Positions 19,946 through 30,091 are shown, counted from the stretch's first letter. The stretch is DNA of 64,000 bases from Methanobrevibacter sp. (GCA_017652345.1 JAGCBE010000292.1:7317-71316), one strand, 5' to 3'. Numbers and translations are program-made. Notes: generated by a model not told the origin, from the sequence alone.

Positions 19946-20704
19946 ATGAATATAATAAAGTCGTATTTAACTAAAAATAACTGTTATTTATCTGCTAGGA
20001 AGTTAATACCACAAGGGATTATGGTTCATTCAACGGCGTGCCCTGGAGTTATGCACAATAATTTTTTGTCTTCTTGGAACGTACCTAAGCCGAATGGTGT
20101 TAGCGTTTGTGTGCACGGATTTTTAGATAACACCGGGTTTTATCAGACTCTTCCGTGGAACTTTCAGGCGTGGCACGCAGGAGGTTCAGCCAATAGGGTC
20201 TTGATTGGTTTTGAGGTTTGTGAGCCAAAGAATTATGCGGATAAAGAGTATTTTAGAAATGTTAAACAAAAAGTTATAGATTTATGTGTTTATTTATGTA
20301 GAGAGTTTAATTTACCTTCTAGTTCTATTACAACACATTGTGAGGGCAATCAAAGATATGGTTCTTCTTATGCAAGTGCTCATGCAGATATAGACCATTG
20401 GTGGAAAAAATATCATAACTATACGATGGATGATTTAAGACATGACGTTGAAGTAGAATTAAAGAAAATAGAGGTGGAAGAAAAAATGATAAAAGAATTT
20501 ATTGATATATATGGAGAAGATGTTGTAAGGGCTGGTCTTACTAAACTTTTTGATAGTGAAAAATATAAAAACGAAGCGTCTGATTGGGCTAAAGAAGAAC
20601 TTGAAGAGGCTATAAAATTAGGTATAACAGATGGTTCTCGCCCAAGAGATTTGTCTTCGAGACAAGAAGTGGCTTTAATGGTAAATCGTGCCATTAAAAA
20701 ATAA
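19946..20704 (+). CDS. N-acetylmuramoyl-L-alanine amidase (endolysin) with SLH-like tail
   Basis: A 252-residue Amidase_2/PGRP-type lysin that cuts the peptidoglycan amide bond at lysis. Zinc and catalytic residues are visible: IMVHSTAC (His28), TTHCEGNQRYGSSYAS and SAHADIDHWW. Residues ~198-252 (SDWAKEELEEAIKLGITDGS, RPRDLSSRQEVALMVNRAI) form an SLH-like wall-binding module common in lysins of Firmicutes phages. It lies upstream of the holin. No CGG problem. Confidence 0.9.
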   Translation: MNIIKSYLTKNNCYLSARKLIPQGIMVHSTACPGVMHNNFLSSWNVPKPNGVSVCVHGFLDNTGFYQTLPWNFQAWHAGGSANRVLIGFEVCEPKNYADKEYFRNVKQKVIDLCVYLCREFNLPSSSITTHCEGNQRYGSSYASAHADIDHWWKKYHNYTMDDLRHDVEVELKKIEVEEKMIKEFIDIYGEDVVRAGLTKLFDSEKYKNEASDWAKEELEEAIKLGITDGSRPRDLSSRQEVALMVNRAIKK

Positions 20705-20742
20705 TGTTTTTACATTATTATATATTTTAAGGAGTGATATAA

Positions 20743-20943
20743 ATGGATTACAAAACGAAGAAAGATGAAATGAAAAAGAAGTATGAGGATGCGGTAAACG
20801 CTATTAGTGTTGCAAATGGAGTTGATGTTGGGGTCGCATTTGAAATGTTGAGAGCTGACATAATCAATGGTGGGAAATACCCATTTGTAAATGAGGAAGA
20901 ATTTAAAAAGGATTATGAAGAGTTATTGAGTTATTGTGGATAA
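20743..20943 (+). CDS. Small hypothetical protein
   Basis: A 66-residue, highly charged helical protein with a strong AAGGAGTG RBS, between lysin and holin. No membrane segment, so it is not itself a holin. Possibly a lysis accessory; function unknown. Confidence 0.45.
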   Translation: MDYKTKKDEMKKKYEDAVNAISVANGVDVGVAFEMLRADIINGGKYPFVNEEEFKKDYEELLSYCG

Positions 20944-20961
20944 AATTTGGGGTGAATTAAT

Positions 20962-21288
20962 ATGTGGGATGTTTTATTACCAATTTTAGTGACTACTCTT
21001 ACAACTATTTTATCATATATTGGATTAAGGCTTCGTTCTCTTTATGAACAGTACATTAACACTAAGGAAAAGGAAGCCGTTGTAAGAAATACTGTTAGAT
21101 ATATAGAACAGGTTTTTGGCGCGCTAAAAGGGGCTGAAAAATTAGAGAAAGCCAAAATTACCGCTTTAGATTGGTTGCACGAAAAGGGTATTGAAATTAG
21201 TGATGCCGAACTAACCATATTAATTGAAAGTTCAGTAAAGGCTCTCAAGGGTAGCTTTTATGTAGAGGAAAATAAAGAGGAGATTTAA
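20962..21288 (+). CDS. Holin (LLH type)
   Basis: A 108-residue protein with a single N-terminal membrane helix (VLLPILVTTLTTILSYIGL) followed by an amphipathic helical tail (AVVRNTVRYIEQVFGALKG, EKAKITALDWLHEKGI). This arrangement matches phage holins of the LLH family, which permeabilise the membrane and release the amidase. The stop codon lies inside a terminator hairpin. Confidence 0.8.
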   Translation: MWDVLLPILVTTLTTILSYIGLRLRSLYEQYINTKEKEAVVRNTVRYIEQVFGALKGAEKLEKAKITALDWLHEKGIEISDAELTILIESSVKALKGSFYVEENKEEI

Positions 21289-21302
21289 TCTCCTCTTTTA
21301 TA
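21274..21302 (+). terminator. Terminator overlapping holin stop
   Basis: AAAGAGGAGAT (21274-21284) pairs with ATCTCCTCTTT (21288-21298) with a 3-base loop and trailing T residues. The holin stop codon lies within the stem, so the lysis transcript ends here. Confidence 0.8.
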
Positions 21303-21321
21303 ACGAAAGGAGGAGATTTGT

Positions 21322-22416
21322 GTGGCATTACAAAAGCCAATAGTTAATGCAATAGCTGCATTTGATGCCAGCTCGGCGCATACTATTAGTTTTGTTGTAA
21401 ATGGTGGAGACCAGGTTACAGCAAATAGAGCTATAATTAAATTAGGTTCAACTAATGAAGTATTATATGATGATACACAAACCACATTTGCATTACAACA
21501 TACTATACCGGCAAACACTTTAACAAATGGAAACTATTATACGATACAAATTCAAACATTTAATTATCTTGACGATTCTAGTATTTTAAGCGCTCCTATA
21601 ACTTTTTATTGTTATAGCACACCAACTTTTGAATTTAATAATTTACCTACAAACAATGTTCTAAAAAATGCGAGCTATAATTTTGAACTATCTTATAATC
21701 AAACAGAAGGAGAGGCTTTAAGTTCGTATATTATTAATGTATATAATTCTTCTCAGTTATTAATTTGGACGAGTGACACGGTTTATGTTGGCGCGAATGG
21801 AGTTCCTCCTACCACATTTAAGGCTATGGTTTCTGGTTTTGAAGATAGCTCTTTTTATTACATTAGAGCTGTTGCTCAAACCACCCAATTTACAGAATTA
21901 GATACGGGATATATTTTATTAACGACTGCGTTTGACGCAAAAAGTATTTATACACAGCTGTTAGTGACGAATAATAGTTGTGACGGTTATGTTACGATTA
22001 CTTCAAATGTTATGAGTTTGGACGGAACAACGAATCCTACACCTCCGGTTTATATAAACAATGAGGAATTAGACTTAACGGATCCGGATAGCTATGTAAC
22101 GTGGGATAACTCTTTTGGTATATATGGGGTTTATACAGCAAGAGTTTGGTTAAGAAACCCTACTATAGACTCTATTATAATGACAATTTATAACGCTAGT
22201 AATCCAAATGAAAACATTACGTTATATGTTAGGGAAACAACAATAAGTAATGTTGAATATATATATGTAGAAGCATATTATGTTGATTCAAATGGATTAT
22301 TAGGATATATTTATAGTAATAATATCGCGAAACCAGCTTCTACCGATCAAATTTTTATTTGGTTGCAAAAACGTGATGGTATGTACGATTTAATTTTGGC
22401 GGAGGTGGAAGAATAA
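21322..22416 (+). CDS. Distal tail protein with fibronectin/Ig-like domains
   Basis: A 364-residue protein starting with GTG 21322 behind AAAGGAGGAG. All-beta with two or three Fn3/Ig-like repeats (SAHTISFVVNGGDQVTANRA; YNFELSYNQTEGEAL). Located at the beginning of the baseplate/fibre module. It probably forms part of the tail tip. Confidence 0.5.
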   Translation: MALQKPIVNAIAAFDASSAHTISFVVNGGDQVTANRAIIKLGSTNEVLYDDTQTTFALQHTIPANTLTNGNYYTIQIQTFNYLDDSSILSAPITFYCYSTPTFEFNNLPTNNVLKNASYNFELSYNQTEGEALSSYIINVYNSSQLLIWTSDTVYVGANGVPPTTFKAMVSGFEDSSFYYIRAVAQTTQFTELDTGYILLTTAFDAKSIYTQLLVTNNSCDGYVTITSNVMSLDGTTNPTPPVYINNEELDLTDPDSYVTWDNSFGIYGVYTARVWLRNPTIDSIIMTIYNASNPNENITLYVRETTISNVEYIYVEAYYVDSNGLLGYIYSNNIAKPASTDQIFIWLQKRDGMYDLILAEVEE

Positions 22417-23597
22417 TGTTTTTAATGAATTATAACTTTATGTATGATAAAAACACAATCGATCCCGCTCCGGCTTATATACCAATGGCTAGTGGTTTGC
22501 AATTAACGAATGCTATATATGACCATCTAAATGTTTCTGGAGATGGTAACATGGCTTATAGCGAAACAATACCTGATTCTTGGGATGTTAACACTATTAT
22601 GAACACGGATTTTCATGGGAATGTAAATGCAGGAAATGTAGATTATTCTACACAAGATTTAGCAGGAATAAGAATTAAACGTAGAATTAAGGGAACATTT
22701 GCCTGGATAACATTATATGACATAGCTTTGGAAAGTTCTTCTGGGTTAGCATTAACTAAGTATGATTTAACTAATCAGCACGGAATAACTTATGAATATG
22801 CTTTCGTTCCTTACTTAAACACAAATGTAGAATGTGCGTATATCATAAAAGAACTAGAAAGCAAATGTGATGGCGTATTTGTTTGTTCGCCTGGTTCGAT
22901 TGTAAAATTTTATGGTGGGTTGTCATATGGTAATGGCAGTATGGCTAATAAAACAGGTGTGTTTGAGCCTCTTGGAAGCAAATATCCGATTGTTGTTGCA
23001 AATGCTGACACTCAATATTATAGTGGTTCTCTTTCTGCTACTGCTTTAACTTTTAATCAATTAATGAACGATAAGTTTGACAGGGTTACAAATTCTTCTT
23101 ATTTGAAGCTCTTAACTGAGTTTCTAACAGACCACACAACAAAACTTATCAAAGATTGGAATGGAAATTTATGGCTTGTCGCTGTTACAGATGGAGTTCA
23201 GGTTAAATATAACAATAGTGTCGGAATGGGCGTTGGAGATGTGAGCTTTAATTTCGTTGAAATAGGAAGCGCGCAAGATCAAGAAACATTAGAGAAAAGC
23301 GGGTTTATAAATATTATGTTTACTCCTATGACAAATACTATACCTGATTATCCGCCTAGACCACTAAATCCTGTTGATTCAAATACTGGTAGCAATGAGG
23401 AGTATTTAAGTAAGATAGAATTTAATATTAATCCAATGGATGGCGATTTGGTTATCAATAATAGTGAATGGTTGCAAAATATGATGTTTTATATTGACCC
23501 TGAAACATTAGACTTAGTATTTGAAAGTGAAGACGATATAGAAGATATTAGTTTCTCAATCGACACAAATGGGAATATTTTTCTTAATGTAAGCTAA
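22416..23597 (+). CDS. Distal tail/baseplate protein
   Basis: A 393-residue protein whose ATG overlaps the previous TAA. Beta-rich, with IRIKRRIKGTFAWITLYDIA and a C-terminal acidic beta repeat (FNINPMDGDLVINNSEW). The order relative to the next DUF5048-like protein suggests a baseplate role. No catalytic motif seen. Confidence 0.45.
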   Translation: MFLMNYNFMYDKNTIDPAPAYIPMASGLQLTNAIYDHLNVSGDGNMAYSETIPDSWDVNTIMNTDFHGNVNAGNVDYSTQDLAGIRIKRRIKGTFAWITLYDIALESSSGLALTKYDLTNQHGITYEYAFVPYLNTNVECAYIIKELESKCDGVFVCSPGSIVKFYGGLSYGNGSMANKTGVFEPLGSKYPIVVANADTQYYSGSLSATALTFNQLMNDKFDRVTNSSYLKLLTEFLTDHTTKLIKDWNGNLWLVAVTDGVQVKYNNSVGMGVGDVSFNFVEIGSAQDQETLEKSGFINIMFTPMTNTIPDYPPRPLNPVDSNTGSNEEYLSKIEFNINPMDGDLVINNSEWLQNMMFYIDPETLDLVFESEDDIEDISFSIDTNGNIFLNVS

Positions 23598-23608
23598 GAG
23601 GTGATATA

Positions 23609-25507
23609 ATGATTTCTGAAAATTTGTATCAATTAAGCAAATCGCATTATCGCCGTATTAAAATAAGGGTTGATTTATTGTCTTTTGCTTTTACTGTTCT
23701 TGGCAGTTTAGAGGGGAATGTAACACAGGGGTCTATTACAATAGATGCAAACTCCGATATTAGAAGAGTCGCAGATTTAACATTGGTTATAACGGATTCT
23801 AGTTTTGATATTGGAGAAGATAAAAAAATATGGCTAGATAAATATGTTCAGATTTATGTTGGGATGATGTCCTTAGATAACAGTATAGAATGGATTAATA
23901 TGGGTATTTATTTAATTAATAACCCATCTGTTGTATATAACGCGACAACACATACGCTATCGTTTCAATCATATGATTTAATGAGCAAATTAACCGGTTT
24001 AAGAAACGGTCAGTTGCCTGGCGTTCCAACATTAATCCCTAGCGGGTCATCTATTAGAGGCTCTATGGCTTCTGCTATTTCTCAGTTAGGTGGATTTAAT
24101 AAATTTATTATTGAAGATAATCCACAAGATGTCCCATATGATATAAAAATAGAGGTTGGTGGCTATGTCTACGATATTGTTTCCAAATTAAGAGATATTA
24201 GTCCAAACTGGGAAACATTTTTTGACGTTGATGGAGTTTTCCATTATCAGCCTATTAGCGCTTATTATGATGACGAGTATATAGCCGATGACGACATTTT
24301 AAATAGTGTTGTTATAAGTGTAGAGAATAATATTAATTTTGGAAATGTTAAAAATGTAATAGAAGTTTTTGGTAAGTCTCTTGACCCAACAAGGTATGGA
24401 GATATTGCGACTTTATCTGGATCTACATATTCTATAACATTAGAAGATTTTGACGTTATTACGCCTAATTTGACTATAGGGTTTACTACACCTTCTGATA
24501 ATGGTACTGTATCAAATGCGAAACTAAAAATAAACGATTTTGATGCGTTGCCATTAGTCAATGAAGATGGTTCCTCTGTAGACATTAGTGAAAGCGATGA
24601 ATATTTTGTTGTAATGAGCCGTTCAAAACTAATAGACGCTTCAACTGTTGAGTCTGCTGATTATAATGTTACAGCCACTATTGATGGAAACATATATAAT
24701 CTTTCTATTCCATCAATGACTACTTGGGAAGAAAATGCTGTAATAGATATGAAGGTTCCTAGTATGAAATTAGTTTTGAATGGGAATAAAACATATACAA
24801 TTAGTGGTTCTAATGTCGCTATTCCTAGCGCCGGAGAGGTTTGTTATATTAAAATTACAGGAAGTAGCACAGCCACGTTTATTGCGGCTAGAACTCCAAC
24901 TTATGATTTAGATACAGTTAGTGTTAGTGGTTTAACATACAATGTAATGATAAGCAATTTGAACAGTTTTAAAACAAACGATATTATTAGGTTTGAATCT
25001 CCGTACATAGAAAAATCTCCTAGTATCAAAGTCAACAATAACCTTGCTTGTCAGATTTACGATTCTACTGGTTCTGAAAAAATGGAACTTATACAGTTGT
25101 CTAATCATACATATAGAATTAAGATACCAGAAAACACGGGGTTGTTATTTTTAGGTCATCAACAAATTCACGCAGAAATTGCTGAAACGAACCCAGAAAG
25201 TCCTTTTTATGTTGAAAAAGATTTAGGTAGAATATTACTTGTTTTGAAAGACGGGGAATATAACAATATTTATACAGATAAACTTGCCCTAGAAAGAGCG
25301 AAATATGAATTGTATTTACATTGCCGAATGGAAGACACGATTGATTTAACTATGGTTCCTTTATATTGGCTAGACGTTAATCAAAAAATATATTATACAT
25401 TTAATAATGTTTCTACGGCGTATGTTATTAAGAATATTCAGGTAGATTTAAGTCCAAGTGGGACAATGAAAGTAAACGCTATACAGTTCTATCCTGATAT
25501 GGAGTAA
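23609..25507 (+). CDS. Tail-tip/baseplate protein (DUF5048-like)
   Basis: A 632-residue protein. Residues 1-200 match the pattern of tail-associated proteins with a hub-like fold: LEGNVTQGSITIDANSDIRR, then LMSKLTGLRNGQLPGVP and DIVSKLRDISPNWETFFD. A long beta-rich insertion follows and a terminal domain ends in NIQVDLSPSGTMKVNAI. Probably the tail hub that contacts the host envelope. Family naming is from memory of this pattern. Confidence 0.55.
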   Translation: MISENLYQLSKSHYRRIKIRVDLLSFAFTVLGSLEGNVTQGSITIDANSDIRRVADLTLVITDSSFDIGEDKKIWLDKYVQIYVGMMSLDNSIEWINMGIYLINNPSVVYNATTHTLSFQSYDLMSKLTGLRNGQLPGVPTLIPSGSSIRGSMASAISQLGGFNKFIIEDNPQDVPYDIKIEVGGYVYDIVSKLRDISPNWETFFDVDGVFHYQPISAYYDDEYIADDDILNSVVISVENNINFGNVKNVIEVFGKSLDPTRYGDIATLSGSTYSITLEDFDVITPNLTIGFTTPSDNGTVSNAKLKINDFDALPLVNEDGSSVDISESDEYFVVMSRSKLIDASTVESADYNVTATIDGNIYNLSIPSMTTWEENAVIDMKVPSMKLVLNGNKTYTISGSNVAIPSAGEVCYIKITGSSTATFIAARTPTYDLDTVSVSGLTYNVMISNLNSFKTNDIIRFESPYIEKSPSIKVNNNLACQIYDSTGSEKMELIQLSNHTYRIKIPENTGLLFLGHQQIHAEIAETNPESPFYVEKDLGRILLVLKDGEYNNIYTDKLALERAKYELYLHCRMEDTIDLTMVPLYWLDVNQKIYYTFNNVSTAYVIKNIQVDLSPSGTMKVNAIQFYPDME

Positions 25508-25522
25508 TAAAGGGGTGATAAA

Positions 25523-26251
25523 ATGAGTGTGTCTTATCCAGACCTTAATTTAACAAATTTCCCAGAAAGCGTTGATACGTTTGTGCAAATGTTGAACATA
25601 GTGGCTTCTGATTATGCGACGTTATCTGAATATCAGTCTGCTATGGAAGAGGGAAATGTTGTTAAGGCGAACACGGCTTTAAGTAATATGGTAGACGGTG
25701 TTAAAAAGATACTTACGGCTGATAAAATTAATAAGATATTTGATTCAATAGAAGCGCTACAAAGATTTTTGTCAACTGATATTGTACCATATATAGCTCA
25801 GTTGCAATCTAATTGGCAATCTGAGGTTGATAAATTTGCATATAGGGGAGTATATAGTAGTTCTACAACTTATTATAAAAATAATATAGTGAGTTATACT
25901 ATTGAAGCACATACATATTTATATATTAATATATCGTCACAGTCTAAAAGTGTCCCACCGACAGATTCAACTGTTTGGCAACAGTTTACTGTTGTTGGCG
26001 CTCAGGGTTTAACAGGTGACGCTATGTCTTTTTTATATGAATGGAATAATGCAACGCAATATACGCCACAAGATTGTGTGTCTTACAACGGTAAGTTGTG
26101 GGGTTGTGTGTCTGCAAATCAGAATAGCGCTCCTTCTTCTTCTAATAATAAATGGAAAGTTGTTATGGAAATATCTCCGACTAGATACCCTATTCAGTCT
26201 AATACGCCATCCGATCAAGAAAATGGCGATATTTGGTTTCAGGTTGTTTAA
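25523..26251 (+). CDS. Baseplate protein with two carbohydrate-binding-like modules
   Basis: A 242-residue protein. N-terminal helical adaptor (residues 1-100), then two short modules of the CBM5/12 or fibre-appendage type: YRGVYSSSTTYYKNNIVSY ... TDSTVWQQF and YEWNNATQYTPQDCVSYNG ... NNKWKVV. The spacing of aromatic residues (Y..GKLW) fits carbohydrate binding. The same module recurs in the next gene and in both long fibres. Confidence 0.6.
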   Translation: MSVSYPDLNLTNFPESVDTFVQMLNIVASDYATLSEYQSAMEEGNVVKANTALSNMVDGVKKILTADKINKIFDSIEALQRFLSTDIVPYIAQLQSNWQSEVDKFAYRGVYSSSTTYYKNNIVSYTIEAHTYLYINISSQSKSVPPTDSTVWQQFTVVGAQGLTGDAMSFLYEWNNATQYTPQDCVSYNGKLWGCVSANQNSAPSSSNNKWKVVMEISPTRYPIQSNTPSDQENGDIWFQVV

Positions 26252-26269
26252 TGAGAGGTGGTGTTAATA

Positions 26270-27131
26270 ATGGGTAGGTTTCAAAATCTGCATTTAGCCG
26301 ACTTTTCATTATATAGCCAATATAGAACTCTTTTTAAGACTGATGTTTCTAGCGCACAAGCAATATTAAGTAATTCTCAATTAAATAATAAGGCTTTTGG
26401 GGCTAGTGACATTAATGATATTACGGATGATATAGCTACAATAGAAAATTATTATTATAGCAATGTTCCATTAAGACTATCATCTTTATTAAGCGAATTA
26501 GGCGAAGAAATAGGAGAGCTTAAAAATTGTGGTGATTATAGCACATCTGTTGCTTATAAGAAAAAGAATATTGTAAATTATAACAATCAATTATATTTTT
26601 GTTTAGAAGACAATCAGGGCGAGCCATTCTCTCCTCGGTAATATAGCATACATTACAACGACATCTTATAATGACGAAGATTTATATTTTCAATATGGTG
26701 GAGCGTATTATACATTTTCTGTGGATAATCTACCTTCTGGTTCTTATATTTCGTTTAATAAATCTAACAAAAATTTGTATGTAGATAATGAAGCGGTTTC
26801 ATATACCGAGTCTTATACAACCTATTCCGGAACCAATATTGTTTTACAAGATTATTGGCTTTATTTGGGTTTGAGAGGAGCAAAAGGGTACCCTACTATT
26901 GGTGTTCAGTTAATTGGGGCTTGGAATGCTTCTACATCATATTCTGAAAAAGATGTGGTATATATAAATAACAGATTATATGTCGCTGTTCAGAGTTCTA
27001 GTAATCAAAGTCCACCAGACAATACTAATTATTGGGTTCTATTGGCTGATTACAATTTAGCAAAAATAAACTTCGATGTCAATATTTCTAATTTAGAAGT
27101 TGGTGATATTGATTGGGAAACTTTGAGTTAA
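26270..27131 (+). CDS. Fibre/baseplate protein with binding modules, read through a +1 CGGT site
   Basis: About 286 residues. ATG 26270 preferred (GAGAGGTGG upstream). The N-terminal helical part is similar to the previous gene; then a module NCGDYSTSVAYKKKNIVNY ends in GEPFSP, where zero frame gives CGG TAA (stop). A +1 shift yields GNIAYITTTSYNDEDLYF, a beta domain, and a further complete module WNASTSYSEKDVVYINNRLY. The downstream part has no RBS-linked start at its beginning. Only site with T as fourth base. Confidence 0.65.
26636..26639 (+). other. CGGT +1 decoding site 4 (fibre protein)
   Basis: Zero frame CCT CGG TAA terminates immediately; +1 frame C-GGT-AAT continues in the same protein family. 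Codon 123. Fourth base is T, unlike the ten CGGA sites. Confidence 0.8.
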
Positions 27132-27144
27132 GTGAGGAATGAAA

Positions 27145-27708
27145 ATGGCAAAAAAGAATATTTTAAATAAAGTAAAAACGGCTAGTGGCTATGATACGTT
27201 ATATCCACTAACGCCATATCAAATATTTACTGCTACTGCCGTTAGTGGTAATGGTTCTGTATATAATGTTACAATTCCTCTTCCTACAGAAGACATGGTT
27301 GTGCCTATTTATATTAGATTTACGGCAAATTCAAACGCTCAGTCTGGTTGTAAAATTTCTGTTAATGGCTCGACTAGCGTTGATATTTTTGGAAGTGTTA
27401 GTGGCGTTGTAAAAACAAATGACATTTGTGTTGTTGTATATGATAGTGGTGTTTCTACTACTCCAGCATCGCCAAAGTGTTATTTGGTTAATATAGAGAA
27501 TAAAACATCTGCTCAAGACGATTTTGTTGGTGGTTCCACGGTTTTTAACACAAATAATATTGTTTCTACATATGATAACGGTGCTGTAATGACTACTACT
27601 TTTAATGACAATGGAAGTATTACAGAGACTCTTGTTCAAGATGGTGTGACAACCTCAAAAACCACTACATTTAATAGTGATGGAACGATAACGGAGGTGG
27701 TTTCTTAA
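27145..27708 (+). CDS. Hypothetical tail protein
   Basis: A 187-residue protein; ATG 27145 is better spaced from GTGAGGA than the ATG six bases earlier. Short basic N-terminus (AKKNILNKVKTASGYDTLYP), a phrase typical of phage fibre connectors, then an all-beta domain, and a repetitive C-terminus (DNGAVMTTTFNDNGSITETL, TTTFNSDGTITEVV) that looks like a small beta-helix. Overlaps the glycine-rich fibre start by one base. Confidence 0.5.
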   Translation: MAKKNILNKVKTASGYDTLYPLTPYQIFTATAVSGNGSVYNVTIPLPTEDMVVPIYIRFTANSNAQSGCKISVNGSTSVDIFGSVSGVVKTNDICVVVYDSGVSTTPASPKCYLVNIENKTSAQDDFVGGSTVFNTNNIVSTYDNGAVMTTTFNDNGSITETLVQDGVTTSKTTTFNSDGTITEVVS

Positions 27709-29081
27709 TGAGTTGGGCTGAGGTTAAAAAGATTAATGATAATATGAGTATTCCGCTTGATCAATTATTTTTGAAATTAATCGGTGGTTTTCATAGAGAA
27801 TATATTTATTCGTCAAGAACTTATGAAGTTCCTTGGGATGGTATTTTTACAATTAGGGCTTATTGTGGTCAAAATGGTCAATATGGTAAGGTTGTAAAAA
27901 AATTTACAAAGGGTGAACTTTTGACAATTACAATTACAGGAAATACGAGTGTTACAATAACAAGTAATATGCAGGCAAATTCTGTTTTTCATATTCAACT
28001 AAACGATAGAGACGCTAATGTTAATAGTAATAGCGCAGATAGTATTAGAGCTATAGCTATTGGTGGTGCTGCTGTTGGTCAGCCAGGCGGAAATGCAAGA
28101 GTTAGAAGTAATAATGGTATTGCCGCTGGCGGTGGTGGTTCTGGTGGTGGAAACAACACAAGTAATAGCTCAAATAGCTTATATTATTTAGGATGGGCTG
28201 GTGGAGCGGCTTACGCTTATGGAACTAACTGCTACGCACTTGGTGGTGGCGGCGGAGGAGGAGGCAACTCCTCTTACAATAATGGTGGTGGCGCTGGTGG
28301 GGCTGCTTATATAAATGGAACGGCATTGTCAAATTACTGTTGCACAACAAGTTTGATTAGCGGGAAAGGTTATGATGGTGGAAATTCTCATAATACTTCT
28401 AGTGTTACTTATGGTGGAGAAGGAGGAGACGGTGGCTGCGGCGGTGGTTGTGGCTTAAATAGATTGTCGTTTAACACTTCTACGGCTGTTAAAACTGTTG
28501 GTATGGGATATTTTTCTGATGGAGGCTATACTGTTGGAGGATCGGCAAGAGGAGGATCTTTAGGAGATATTGCCGATGATGGCAGTAGCAAAAACGCTAT
28601 AACATATGCGAATTTATCTGGCAGTAAAGGATATTTTGTTGGTGGTTCTGGCGCAAAGGCAAAAGATAGTAATTATAGTGGATATGTTGGTGGAACAGGT
28701 GGCTTCTTAGGTGGAGCAGGAGGAAACTATTGGGGAAGCGCTTTTAATGGTAGCGGTGGCAAAGGAGGATATAGCCCATATGGGATTGGCGGAACTGGTG
28801 GCACAGCAGGAGGAACAAACAACAGTTATAGTTCGGGCGCAGGAGGAGATGGCAAACTAATTGGTGGTAATGGTGGCTATTCTAATGGTTCTATAGATGG
28901 TGGAACTGGTGGTAACGGATATTACCCTGGGATTGGCGGATTAAGCAGGAATGGCAGTCAAGGAAGTAATGGTTATGCTATAACCTCTGGCATTATGAGT
29001 AGCAGTTTCCCTCTAAAAGGTATGGAACCAACAACTTCTATTGTTATCATTGAGGCAGGAGATAGTATTGAAGATTTCTAA
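27708..29081 (+). CDS. Glycine-rich tail fibre/adhesin
   Basis: A 457-residue protein. Residues ~1-110 form an adaptor. From ~115 to ~430 the chain consists of glycine stretches (e.g. GGGGSGGGN, GGGGGGGN, GTGGTAGGTNN) with aromatic residues between, and has high GGT/GGA use without any in-frame CGG. This pattern is like the polyglycine-II adhesins at phage fibre tips that determine receptor specificity. The C-terminus (TTSIVIIEAGDSI) is a short strand. Likely receptor binding. Confidence 0.65.
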   Translation: MSWAEVKKINDNMSIPLDQLFLKLIGGFHREYIYSSRTYEVPWDGIFTIRAYCGQNGQYGKVVKKFTKGELLTITITGNTSVTITSNMQANSVFHIQLNDRDANVNSNSADSIRAIAIGGAAVGQPGGNARVRSNNGIAAGGGGSGGGNNTSNSSNSLYYLGWAGGAAYAYGTNCYALGGGGGGGGNSSYNNGGGAGGAAYINGTALSNYCCTTSLISGKGYDGGNSHNTSSVTYGGEGGDGGCGGGCGLNRLSFNTSTAVKTVGMGYFSDGGYTVGGSARGGSLGDIADDGSSKNAITYANLSGSKGYFVGGSGAKAKDSNYSGYVGGTGGFLGGAGGNYWGSAFNGSGGKGGYSPYGIGGTGGTAGGTNNSYSSGAGGDGKLIGGNGGYSNGSIDGGTGGNGYYPGIGGLSRNGSQGSNGYAITSGIMSSSFPLKGMEPTTSIVIIEAGDSIEDF

Positions 29082-29103
29082 TGTTTTATAAAAGGAGATT
29101 TAT

Positions 29104-30066
29104 ATGAAAAAAATTGATTTGATTGTTCCGTGTTATAACACACATAAAACACTTTATAGGTTATTTGGTTCTATAATGAGCCAAAATTGTAGAGATGAAA
29201 TTCATATTATTATGGTTGACGATTGTTCTGATGAGCCATATGATGATATGATTAAACCATTTCAAGATATTCTTGATATTGAAATTGTAAGACTTAATAA
29301 GAATAGCGGACCGGGAACTGCTAGGCGTGTTGGTATGCAAGCTGGAAGTTCCCCATACATTATGTTTATTGATAGCGACGACACATTTTTTAACGCTTTT
29401 TCCGTAAGCCGACTATTATATGAAATTGAATCAAGACAATGTGATATTGTGTATAGTAATTTTATTGAGGATATTGACAACTTTAGGTTTATTATGCACG
29501 ATAACGACCATATATGGGTGTTTGCAAAAATATTTAAGAGACAATTTTTAGAGAACTACGATATTTATTTTAATGATACGAGAAGTAATGAAGATAACGG
29601 TTTTAACACTTTAACAAGATGTTTTACTGAGCCACAGTATGTAGATGAAACAACTTATATTTGGCATTACAACCCAAAGTCAATTACTCGAATTAATAAT
29701 GGACTATACACTTTTACTTGTACCGAAGGTCAGGTTGACAATAAAATTTGGGCTTTCAAAAATGGATATAGTCGCGGCTGGGATAGAACACAATACTTAA
29801 AATCAATATCTGGTCAGTTTTGTTTTTATTATTTTAATTATTTTAGCGTGAAAAATCAAACAAGGGAAGAAATTAATGTGAAGAATTATATAGCGTGGAT
29901 AAAGAAATTTTATAATGAATTTCACGAAGAGATACAAGATGCTATGAATAAAGATATATTTAAAGCAGAATATAAACAAAATTTCATAACGTATTTCAAT
30001 GATTTTAATAATATCACCATTTTAGACTTAACTATAGAGGAGTTTATAGACATTCTAAAAGAATGA
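29104..30066 (+). CDS. Family 2 glycosyltransferase
   Basis: A 320-residue GT-A fold enzyme. The opening MKKIDLIVPCYNTHKTLYRL, the HIIMVDDCSDEPYDDM nucleotide-binding motif, SGPGTARRVGMQ and the metal-binding FIDSDDTFF (DxD) are the standard GT2 landmarks. The second half is a variable acceptor domain. It lies among tail fibre genes behind AAAGGAG; it may glycosylate fibre or glycine-rich tip residues, or host surface glycans. Substrate cannot be read from the sequence. Confidence 0.8.
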   Translation: MKKIDLIVPCYNTHKTLYRLFGSIMSQNCRDEIHIIMVDDCSDEPYDDMIKPFQDILDIEIVRLNKNSGPGTARRVGMQAGSSPYIMFIDSDDTFFNAFSVSRLLYEIESRQCDIVYSNFIEDIDNFRFIMHDNDHIWVFAKIFKRQFLENYDIYFNDTRSNEDNGFNTLTRCFTEPQYVDETTYIWHYNPKSITRINNGLYTFTCTEGQVDNKIWAFKNGYSRGWDRTQYLKSISGQFCFYYFNYFSVKNQTREEINVKNYIAWIKKFYNEFHEEIQDAMNKDIFKAEYKQNFITYFNDFNNITILDLTIEEFIDILKE

Positions 30067-30091
30067 CGAAAAATAAAGGGGTGATAAGAAA

